Below, piece by piece: positions 56,793 through 64,000 of a stretch of DNA of 64,000 nt. The position numbers were made by a program, and so were the translations under genes. The notes beneath the pieces were generated by a model. It worked only from the letters and a program-made list of their open reading frames with translations, was not told the origin of the DNA and ran no database searches. Positions within the stretch are counted from its first letter, which is position 1; every line of letters starts with the position of its first letter. Source of the DNA: Lewinellaceae bacterium (GTDB taxonomy: Bacteria; Bacteroidota; Bacteroidia; Chitinophagales; Saprospiraceae); contig JACJYN010000011.1 in assembly GCA_020636095.1 (NCBI GenBank), positions 62,001 to 126,000 on the forward strand. The letters run 5' to 3'.

Positions 56793-58672
56793 TTTATATG
56801 CTTGATTACTTGATTCAACATTTTCCTAATGAGTGAGTTAATCAGCGTATTTCCTCTTAGAAACTTTACGAGCTTCGGTGAAAGCCAATAGTAAATTCGA
56901 ATGAGGTCTCTTCCTGCAATTGATTTGCTTAACGTTTCATCACGAAATTTTCTTAATTCTAAAACTTGAGGGTGCTCATAACTACCATAAGCCATTGTCG
57001 CAATGTAACATCCACCACCGCCTGAACTGCTACTTGATGAAGATCCAGAGGAGGAGTTTAATTGTGATGATATAGATTTAAGGGTTGAATGGTTTTGGTT
57101 ATATTTCATCCTTAATTCCGGCACCATATCCAATTCACCTAATTTTTTTGAAACAGACAGTGCTCCATTCACAGCAGATTTTAAATTTGAAATTGCTGTA
57201 TATCTATCAGTAATTAAGTTAGTTAATGCTTCAGTTGCTGCTGATCGGCTACCTCCACTTCTTCTTACAGCAATGTGAGCGATTTTTTCCATATTAACTG
57301 AATTTGGATTAACTGCTAATTGAAACAACTCCTGTTCGTCATTAACTACTGTAACAAGCATACCTTGCGCATTATTAACTACAGCGCTGCTTAGTTTTAA
57401 ATAAAAATCGTCGGTGGCACCTAACTTACCCTTTATATTCTGTAGTTTGGGTTTGCAACTCGTAACAAGATCCTGTGCATTCGTAACAGTATCTCTTAGT
57501 CTCTGAAACCTTTCTAATTTAGAAGCGATAAACCTGAGATCTTCTCCAATGAGTTTTTGCTTCCTTCTTTCATCAGCATTGTCCATCCATTCCTGAAGAC
57601 CGTCTATGTTTTCGGCAATGCGTTCTTTGGTTTGAGTACCAACTGCAATGGATTTGGCTATTCTAAACAGCCTCATAACGGCAGCCCCTAAATCATCCGT
57701 TGATGAAGTATTACCAGCATATTGCGAGTGTTCTTGTGGTATTCCTACACTCCCATGTTCTTCCTCACGGTCTTGATATTCTTTGAAATAATCAATACCA
57801 CATTGCAAAAACTCCTTGGCCAACTTGTCCGCAACCATTTTGTATTTTAGGTCAGACTTTCCCAGTAGCTCGGAAAGTGTGGTTAGGTCACTTTTTGTGT
57901 CTCGGTAAAGGTTTCTCGCCAGTTGAAGCCCATTTTCGGGGTTTTCATTTCTTTTTTTCTTGGTTTGTTCTGTTTTTCGTTCAATATTATGAAGCGGGGT
58001 ATCCGTCAGCTTTTCTGAAACAATGGACTTTAGCTTTGAATGAATACTACCGATTAAAGCAGAGATTTTCTTTGCTTCTAAGTTTTTTTCCTTATTCACT
58101 TCTTCAAGAAGGGCATTCACAAATATGTCTAACTCCTTTTCCTGGTCAACAGTATAAGTCTCGTCTGTTACCAAATGGCAAAAATCACTGAAATTATCAG
58201 AAGTAAGTAATTCAGTTTTTAGCCGGACTCCTTCTCTAAAGTTTTCAATGTTTATTGAATCCTTCGCTAAAGCATTCGCCAATTTTAGTGTGCCGAGGTT
58301 ATTGAATGCTGTGAAATTTCTGGATGAAGCTTCCTTTCCATTAGTTATTTTTTGCCAAATGTCCTCCGCCTTTTTAAGGTCGCCCGATTGAAGATAGGTA
58401 AGGGCTGTCTCGTCAAGATGGTTGTGACTGACAAACCAAAATAGAGCATTGAAAAGCTTATTCTGATTGATTTCAATGTTGGCAAATGCTTTCTCTATAG
58501 CAGTATTTGATCTGTCTGGATTTCCTGTAAACTCCAAATCTGTGTCAAATTCAATACTCTTTCCAACCTTTTGAAATGCATTGATTTTAGCTTTTTGTTT
58601 AGCAATTGTCCGTTGATTGGCTCCAGCCAAAATTCCAATAACGTGATATGGATTTTGTCTGATTAATTCCAT
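56789..58672 (-). CDS. J-like scaffold protein with C-terminal CFI-box-type domain
   Basis: The 627-residue protein opens MELIRQNPYHVIGILAGANQ, then a helix pair and FNALFWFV. This is the degenerate J-domain-like start seen in proteins encoded with Hsp70 genes, without the HPD tripeptide. The middle is all helical and the linker holds a Ser/Gly run. The end has CYIATMAYGSYEHPQVLELR and FRDETLSKSIAGRDLIRIYY, the CFI-box-type domain. The start 58672 was chosen over 58777 because NPYHV is the family start. It is the first gene of the operon. Confidence 0.7.
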   Translation of the reverse strand: MELIRQNPYHVIGILAGANQRTIAKQKAKINAFQKVGKSIEFDTDLEFTGNPDRSNTAIEKAFANIEINQNKLFNALFWFVSHNHLDETALTYLQSGDLKKAEDIWQKITNGKEASSRNFTAFNNLGTLKLANALAKDSINIENFREGVRLKTELLTSDNFSDFCHLVTDETYTVDQEKELDIFVNALLEEVNKEKNLEAKKISALIGSIHSKLKSIVSEKLTDTPLHNIERKTEQTKKKRNENPENGLQLARNLYRDTKSDLTTLSELLGKSDLKYKMVADKLAKEFLQCGIDYFKEYQDREEEHGSVGIPQEHSQYAGNTSSTDDLGAAVMRLFRIAKSIAVGTQTKERIAENIDGLQEWMDNADERRKQKLIGEDLRFIASKLERFQRLRDTVTNAQDLVTSCKPKLQNIKGKLGATDDFYLKLSSAVVNNAQGMLVTVVNDEQELFQLAVNPNSVNMEKIAHIAVRRSGGSRSAATEALTNLITDRYTAISNLKSAVNGALSVSKKLGELDMVPELRMKYNQNHSTLKSISSQLNSSSGSSSSSSSGGGGCYIATMAYGSYEHPQVLELRKFRDETLSKSIAGRDLIRIYYWLSPKLVKFLRGNTLINSLIRKMLNQVIKHIK

Positions 58673-58699
58673 GATATATTTTTCGTTCGGTTGATAATC

Positions 58700-58800
58700 A
58701 AGTGCGTTGGCAGAATTGCACTCTTTTGCAAAGCTTGGGCTGCGGGATGGCTTGTGTGGCTTTGGAAATGTGTGCAATGTGCGCTGGCAGAAATTTTCAA
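58700..58800. repeat. Palindromic module upstream of the Hsp70 operon
   Basis: GCGTTGGCAGAATTGCACTC and its imperfect inverse (GTGTGCAATGTGCGCTGGCAG) bracket a GCTTGGGCTG...GGCTTGTG interior. It belongs to the same structural type as the modules at 49905 and 59145, but is less conserved. It overlaps the promoter region of the first operon gene. The stretch 58801-58969 shows no gene. Confidence 0.4.
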
Positions 58801-58969
58801 AAATGCGAAGTGGGGGATTTTCATGTTTTCTCTTGGGTTAATTGTATTTAACATTATACGACTCTGTTATTGTTTATGTTGCGTTAGTCCAGTCATAAAA
58901 TTGGATCGTGCTGCAGCATATTGGTTATTTCTCACCATAGCTAATTTGTTGGCTTTCTTTTTTGCATGT

Positions 58970-59100
58970 GCCCCAACGGCTCGGCTATGCGGAGTGCGGG
59001 ATTTGAACCCACAAACCTTTCAGCCTGCCGTAAATTTTATTAAATGCTGTTACCTTCAAATTACCACTAAACCCCGCATTACGTATAGCCATTGTTGTGC
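58970..59100. other. attC-like palindrome F with a long insert
   Basis: CCCCAACGGCTCGGCTATGCG on the left pairs with CGTATAGCCATTGTTGTGC on the right. The loop is about 90 nt and contains a tRNA-like sequence. The sequence to the right, ATCGTGCTTTCTTTTC, resembles that right of site E (ATCGTGCTTTTCCC). Confidence 0.45.
58988..59078 (-). other. tRNA-like sequence, probably a relic
   Basis: On the minus strand TGCGGGG at the 5' end pairs with CTCCGCA at the 3' end (one G-U). GTGGGTTCAAATCCCGC forms a canonical T arm with the TTCAAAT loop, and AGTGGTAA resembles a D loop. The total is 91 nt. I cannot fold a standard 17-nt anticodon arm, so no isotype is given. It may be a decayed tRNA captured within the palindrome. 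Confidence 0.4.
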
Positions 59101-59144
59101 AATCGTGCTTTCTTTTCTTTCGTCCGTGCGCGGGGAAAGACACA

Positions 59145-59225
59145 CTTATTGACAAGCTTTGGCTCGTGCGGCTGGCTTGAGCGGCTTGGCAATGTGTGTG
59201 GCTTTGAAGCGTTGGCATATTTGGG
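59145..59225. repeat. Palindromic module right of site F
   Basis: GACACACTTATTGACAAGCTT and GCTTGGCAATGTGTGTGGCTTT form imperfect arms, ending in GCGTTGGC at the stop of the DUF3644 gene. Arrangement and end sequence match the module at 49905-49981. Confidence 0.45.
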
Positions 59226-60221
59226 CTATTTAAGTTCATAATGCTTGTCAAACTCTTTTAAAATGTTCGTGCTATAAAATCGCTTTTTCGTTCCTGTCGG
59301 TTTGTTCCAATCCAAAGGTCGTTCGTCTGAGAGCTTTTTATCTTTTTTGAATTTTTCCATCAGTTTCAAATAAGCTGTATCAAATTTGAAGTTCTTGTAC
59401 CGTGCTTTCAGTCTTGGTTTCAACTGGTCTGTAAAGTTCCAAGGATATTTCTTTCTAAAAACTTCTTCCGAATCTTCTTTGTACGAAATTGCGTTTGGGT
59501 CGTCTGGGTCGTACTTAAATGATGTTAAAGTATCAACCGATTTAGATTTTACCCACTTGGTTTCAAGTATCAGCGATATATTGTGTTCTTGTGTTTCGTC
59601 AGATGGAAAGGACTTTTCTTTGGCTGCAATGAATTTCAGCAAATTCTGATGTTGCTTGTCTTCCTTGTTAATGGAGAAACTTTGCATTTCATGATTGTGG
59701 AAAAATGAAATTGGCATCAAATAAAAATTGTATTGGCTTAAATCATAGTCAAACCATTTATTGACCATGTTTACATAGCTTTTCAGGGATGAAGTTCCGA
59801 TTTCTAAAAACTTCTTTTCAAACAACTTGCTATCGTTCATGAAGTGAATCGCATTGTCCCGAATTTCAATCAGCAATCCCAAATTTTCTTTCAGCCTTTC
59901 GGGTAGTTTTAAGTCCTTAATGGCGTTGGTCACGTCAATAGTCAAATAGTTACCCGAGCGACTGGTTTTGAATTTTGGCTTTTTATAAGGTGTACCGTCT
60001 TTGCGAGTTTTGTTTGGATCAATGATGTAAATGCTTTCTAATTTATTCTTATTCCGCTGAAGGATGCGGGCTTTTAAAAGTAACTCCCAAGCATTGACCA
60101 TAAGAATTGAAAAACTCTCTTCTCTGTATTTAAAATCAGGTTTGTTGTAAATCTCAATAGCCGATAATGCCGCATGAACGGATTTTTCGAGTAAATGCTG
60201 ACATCTAGCTTTTCTTGACAT
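59226..60221 (-). CDS. DUF3644 domain protein (HEPN-like)
   Basis: The 331-residue protein contains SFSILMVNAWELLLKARILQ, a DPNKTRKDGTPYKKP linker, and LKENLGLLIEIRDNAIHFMN. That order is DUF3644; RDNAIH is an Rx4H motif as in HEPN nucleases. The C-terminal half has no motif I recognise. Such proteins are frequent beside restriction or phage-defence genes. It begins 13 bp after the stop of the helicase/methylase gene, so both are probably one transcript. Confidence 0.85.
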   Translation of the reverse strand: MSRKARCQHLLEKSVHAALSAIEIYNKPDFKYREESFSILMVNAWELLLKARILQRNKNKLESIYIIDPNKTRKDGTPYKKPKFKTSRSGNYLTIDVTNAIKDLKLPERLKENLGLLIEIRDNAIHFMNDSKLFEKKFLEIGTSSLKSYVNMVNKWFDYDLSQYNFYLMPISFFHNHEMQSFSINKEDKQHQNLLKFIAAKEKSFPSDETQEHNISLILETKWVKSKSVDTLTSFKYDPDDPNAISYKEDSEEVFRKKYPWNFTDQLKPRLKARYKNFKFDTAYLKLMEKFKKDKKLSDERPLDWNKPTGTKKRFYSTNILKEFDKHYELK

Positions 60222-60234
60222 AGCGGTTACTTTA

Positions 60235-63200
60235 TTAAGCCATTGGCTTGATCATACTTTCAATAAACGCCACCTCCTCTGCAATCAAATGGTACTTTTT
60301 ATACAACTGCTGGTCTATTTCAGCAATGGACTTTGACCAATCAAGATCTGAATTTTCAGTGAAGTCTTGAACGGGGACAAATTGCCACACTTCTTTGCTA
60401 TTGTGTTGCGTAACTTTTAAAACACCCAATAATGCCCTTGCGAATTTGGAGCATATATATTTTCTACATGCTTGAGCTTCAAAAGATGAATCAAAAATAC
60501 CTATACTAATGAAAGACTGTGTAAAACCCTCATTTGGTTCAGCTACAACAGGGGATGATAATGTCTCGCCCAAAGCTCCTGAACCATTACTGAATGGCAA
60601 AAGAACTTTTGATTTGTTCAAATTAGAGTGTTTTTCAACATACTGAGCAGGAATGAATCTGAAAACTCTTGTATTGTCAATTAAACCAAGAACTTTAATA
60701 TCTGAACCTTTTTCAGATACTTCTTTAAAAACCTCTAACTGTTGGAAAATAGATGTCGTAAACCTTTTTTCAGTTCCATTACTACCTATTACTTTCTTAT
60801 ACTCTGGAAAATCCTTGTAAAGTGCGTTGAGATTAAATTTATTTTGAGAGTAGATATGACTGCTTATTGGAGAAAAGTCGTTGTTTGAATTTACTTTGTC
60901 TGCAATGGAGCTTAATTCAGGGTAAGATGTAAATACTCCAATGTTGCCGAAAACTTGTTTTCTATCTCTAAAGGTAACTGCAACGCCACCTTTGATATCC
61001 ACATTTGGAAAGACTTTTGTACTATCACTTTCGTACCAAATCACTTTAAAGTGCTGGTCATTAAGGATTTTGCTGTTCCAATCTTTTGGTGTTTTTCCTG
61101 CGTTGAACAAAAAGCGCCCTGGTGTTATAAAAGTGACTTTGTCTGATATTTGATGAGCTATATCCATAAACAAATGGTAGATAGGCTTATCACTTGTACC
61201 CTCTGTAGTTTCCTGATATGGCGGATTGCCTACGATTGCGTTAAATTTCATATCGTTGTTGTTATTTGCTTTCCAATAAGATTGTCCCTTTTTGATTTTT
61301 ACGATAAACTTTTCAGGGCGTTGAGTAATTTGTCGCACCAAGTCTTCAAAATAGTGGGTATTTACATTGGCTGCTCTAAAACCTACCAAGGTTCGTTTGG
61401 TAATGCTTTTCGCCATGGGGGTTTTGCAGAGTACAAACACATTTTCTGCTACGGTTTTATCCCATAATTCTAGCTGTTGCTCCACCGTGAGCGTGTTTGG
61501 TTCTTTGTCGGGATATTGTTCCTTGATGCGGTTTCTGAATATCGAATAAGCTACATACAAAGGATACAAACCCGATTTAGAATTGATTTCTAAAATCCGA
61601 GCATCCGTGGCAAACACCTCTTCTGTTACTTCGCCTTGCGATATATACTTTGGTTGGGCAATGGTTTTTTCTCGGCTTTCATCCAAAAAGATATAACCAC
61701 CTAAACAGTCACCTAAATGCATGTTCACCACACGCCAAGGGGTCAACACGGTTTCTTTGTCGGGGTTTCTAAAGGTGCCGAAAATATGGGTAATGCGCTC
61801 TATTCGTTCTTCAATCGTCACATGGTCGGTAGCACGAGCCAAAGCCCTGATGCGTTTTCCCGCTGCACGAAAAACATCTGGCTCGTAGTACTTTTTGAAT
61901 TTCCTAAATGTGGCTTTATCAACGCCTTTGGGCATAAATTCCTCCCAAGATTGATTGTCCACCAACTCTGTAAAGTTGTCTATGGATATTTCTGTTTCTT
62001 CGTTTTTTACATCCGCACCATAAATCAACAAAGGCATACGAATAGAAATACCGCGTAAGATTGATACAGCGGTATCTCGCATTTTTTTCTGCTCTTTGTA
62101 GCGTTCTAAAAGCTCTTTGTCTTCGGGACTGAGTTCTTTTTTCTTCTTCTTTTGGGCTTGTTCTAACTGCTCGTAATCTTCTTCTGTAAAGCCTTGCTTG
62201 TTTACTTCAATGTCTTTGCTTTTCGGCATGGCTTTGGTGCTTCCAATCACTTTTTTAAGCCCATTGAATTCTTCTACTTCCACATCATCCAATTGCATCA
62301 ATTGGTCTCTATTGTAAAGATGTGTGTCTTCAAAACCATTGTTTACCACCCGCTCGATATAAACCTTCTTGAGTTGTTCGAGCATTCCGTTCACGTCATA
62401 ATCAGTCATGCGAGAACCGTCAAAAGCTATGATGGGGCAAAAGTTCAGGAACTCACCCATGATCTTGCGGTCTTCGCCTGTGGTCTTTCCTGCTTTGGCA
62501 GAAACCTTAGCCGTTTCGGCAATGACTTTCAGCGTTCGGTCAGGAGCAAAGTCAAAAACAAAGCACTCTTCCTTTACTTTACCGTTAATAGTAGCTGGTG
62601 TTTGCACTCTGAAAATGGTTTGCATATAGGCAGAGGCCGAAGTATTGTATGAGCCTGAAAGCATAAAAACAGCCGTCCAAGCTTTTACAGAAACGCCCGT
62701 GGTTAAACGGCCACAAGAAAGGGTAATGGTGTAGGTTTCATGCGGATTATCGCCAATGGCTTTTTCTACTTTTTTAAGAGCTTCTTCATTGGCTTCTTCT
62801 TCATCACCGTCACCCGCCACATTCACAATGTCAAATTGACCAAAAACAGGGTGTGTTTTAAGCATAGCACTCAAAGCTTTTGCCTCTTTCACACCTGGTA
62901 CCATCCAAAGCGAATGCCTGAAATTATCACGATAATCTTCTGTAGAATAGGGGTAATTACTTTCAGAGTCGGATTTACAAATGAGGTTTAAAAATGAAAA
63001 CACGTCTTTCTCATGAAGAAAACTTCCTGTTTCGTTCACTCTAAAAAACTCACGGAAATTAAACGCTACTTCTTCGTCAATATAGCCGTGTAAGAGTTTC
63101 CCAAGGTCGTAAGTAAAAATATTGAGTTTTGGAAGTGAAGCATAAGGGTTTGGATCGCCAAAGTGAATTGTATCCCAATCGGCTTTGGCTTTTTGTTCCA

Positions 63201-64000
63201 TCACATAATCCCAAGTATAGATTTCTTCTTCTTGGTAATTGTCGAGCAAATTGAAAGGGGTTCCTGAAAGGTGCAACACCTTTGTATTTTCTTTCTTAAG
63301 CTCTCTAAGCACATTTGTTCCTAGTTCAGTTTGTGTGCCTTCATGCGCTTCATCTACAATCACAAAATCCCAAGTTGTTCCAAAGATTTCATCATTTTTA
63401 TTGAAGTTACCACCTACCAATTCCGAACCTCTTAGGTCTTGCATGGATGCAAAGTAGATGTATTTGGAATTTCCTTTTTTACATTCTCTTTCTAGGGTAG
63501 CAAACTGATTTCCTTGATTTTTAGAACCATACGAATACTGATGCGCATCGTAGAATATTTTCCCAAAGTCCTCAAACCAACCCTTATCCACTACAGGGCG
63601 GTGTGTTAGAATAAGTGTTCTGGTAAATTCATGTTCCTTTACAACTTGAAGAGCGGAAAGTGTTTTTCCAAAACGCATTTTAGCAAACCATAGCATTTCG
63701 TTGCTTTTTTTGAACTGCTTAATGGTCTTTTCAATCGCCTCTTTTTGTTCAGGTCTGAATACAATTGGGTTTTGCGTTTCTGAAACTTCACTGGCATGAA
63801 GCGAATCTTTACCCTCTTTTACTGCGCTGATTGCTTTTTTAACAGTTTCTAAATCGGTTATAAACCACTCATTGGCTTTGTTTTTGGAGTCAAATAGTTT
63901 CTTTTTTACCCCTGAACGAGACAACACACTATGAACTTCATGGTCTGAAAAAGCCTTTAGTCCATTTTTATCATTAAAGATTGTCAGTTCGGTATAAAGC
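60235..64000 (-). CDS. Helicase/adenine-methylase fusion (Eco57I-type), N-terminus cut
   Basis: The frame is open from 60235 to the window edge (at least 1,254 codons). The first visible residues, FSDHEVHSVLSRSGVKKKLF and NEWF, resemble the end of a T5orf172/GIY-YIG domain. An SF2 helicase follows: Walker A variant AKMRFGKTLSAL, DEAH in FVIVDEAHEGTQ, motif III HLSGTPF, and a C-terminal RecA lobe with QTIFRVQTPA. The end carries FNAIVGNPPYQE, the NPPY motif of N6-adenine methylases, with VTFITPGRFLFNAG. A clear SAM motif I was not found. It probably acts as a restriction-modification or related defence enzyme. Its true start lies beyond the window; GTG 63927 is internal. Confidence 0.85.
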   Translation of the reverse strand, partial: LYTELTIFNDKNGLKAFSDHEVHSVLSRSGVKKKLFDSKNKANEWFITDLETVKKAISAVKEGKDSLHASEVSETQNPIVFRPEQKEAIEKTIKQFKKSNEMLWFAKMRFGKTLSALQVVKEHEFTRTLILTHRPVVDKGWFEDFGKIFYDAHQYSYGSKNQGNQFATLERECKKGNSKYIYFASMQDLRGSELVGGNFNKNDEIFGTTWDFVIVDEAHEGTQTELGTNVLRELKKENTKVLHLSGTPFNLLDNYQEEEIYTWDYVMEQKAKADWDTIHFGDPNPYASLPKLNIFTYDLGKLLHGYIDEEVAFNFREFFRVNETGSFLHEKDVFSFLNLICKSDSESNYPYSTEDYRDNFRHSLWMVPGVKEAKALSAMLKTHPVFGQFDIVNVAGDGDEEEANEEALKKVEKAIGDNPHETYTITLSCGRLTTGVSVKAWTAVFMLSGSYNTSASAYMQTIFRVQTPATINGKVKEECFVFDFAPDRTLKVIAETAKVSAKAGKTTGEDRKIMGEFLNFCPIIAFDGSRMTDYDVNGMLEQLKKVYIERVVNNGFEDTHLYNRDQLMQLDDVEVEEFNGLKKVIGSTKAMPKSKDIEVNKQGFTEEDYEQLEQAQKKKKKELSPEDKELLERYKEQKKMRDTAVSILRGISIRMPLLIYGADVKNEETEISIDNFTELVDNQSWEEFMPKGVDKATFRKFKKYYEPDVFRAAGKRIRALARATDHVTIEERIERITHIFGTFRNPDKETVLTPWRVVNMHLGDCLGGYIFLDESREKTIAQPKYISQGEVTEEVFATDARILEINSKSGLYPLYVAYSIFRNRIKEQYPDKEPNTLTVEQQLELWDKTVAENVFVLCKTPMAKSITKRTLVGFRAANVNTHYFEDLVRQITQRPEKFIVKIKKGQSYWKANNNNDMKFNAIVGNPPYQETTEGTSDKPIYHLFMDIAHQISDKVTFITPGRFLFNAGKTPKDWNSKILNDQHFKVIWYESDSTKVFPNVDIKGGVAVTFRDRKQVFGNIGVFTSYPELSSIADKVNSNNDFSPISSHIYSQNKFNLNALYKDFPEYKKVIGSNGTEKRFTTSIFQQLEVFKEVSEKGSDIKVLGLIDNTRVFRFIPAQYVEKHSNLNKSKVLLPFSNGSGALGETLSSPVVAEPNEGFTQSFISIGIFDSSFEAQACRKYICSKFARALLGVLKVTQHNSKEVWQFVPVQDFTENSDLDWSKSIAEIDQQLYKKYHLIAEEVAFIESMIKPMA

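Noticed and set aside
58988..59078. Functional tRNA gene
   Set aside because: Acceptor and T arms are good, but no standard anticodon arm and isotype can be assigned.

Overview
The window looks like a chromosomal segment of a Bacteroidota bacterium, most like the Saprospiria/Lewinella side of the phylum. The evidence is a TonB receptor with a carboxypeptidase-like plug extension, many short lipoproteins with LxxC lipoboxes, Bacteroidota-type IS91 elements that carry a tyrosine recombinase, and one candidate promoter of the TTG-N20-TAnnTTTG kind. No rRNA, no convincing intact tRNA and no CRISPR array were seen.

Positions 1-29,000 are core-like with roughly balanced GC. They hold a cut lipoprotein, small hypothetical proteins, a universal stress protein, an SDR oxidoreductase, an outer-membrane barrel, PPK2, DedA, a TolC/adaptor/RND efflux operon, a TonB receptor, a proton-pump-like P-type ATPase, a SpoIIAA-like protein, a LysM glucosaminidase, a LytTR regulator next to a hybrid histidine kinase, a VIT1-type transporter, a GT39-like membrane protein and a VWA-like metallopeptidase. 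Several 110-210 bp palindromic elements sit between these genes. From 12.5 to 19.9 kb three large genes are full of small indels, while the genes from 20 to 29 kb are intact. GGTACC recurs at the indels, so systematic consensus errors are as likely as decay.

Positions 29,200-49,900 are a mobile island. It contains toxin-antitoxin pairs (ParE, PIN, GNAT/HTH), an Rpn nuclease flanked by two 211-bp direct repeats, a carbonic anhydrase lipoprotein, ISAs1 nested in an IS1182-like element, three IS91-type elements (one complete but split by a complete IS66), and a series of attC-like palindromes sharing AACG...CATTGTT ends. At 42.1-44.1 kb the layout is gene, attC-like site, gene, attC-like site, as in an integron cassette array without an integrase.

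Positions 49,980-58,670 form a tight seven-gene minus-strand operon: J-like protein, GrpE-like membrane protein, Hsp70, coiled-coil lipoprotein, protein kinase fused to a Cdc48-like AAA+ ATPase, TerB-like protein, small membrane protein. Related palindromic modules lie at both ends. I know of no described function for this set and treat it as the best candidate for a new system. The window ends in a two-gene defence-like module: a DUF3644 (HEPN-like) protein and a large helicase/adenine-methylase protein cut by the window edge.
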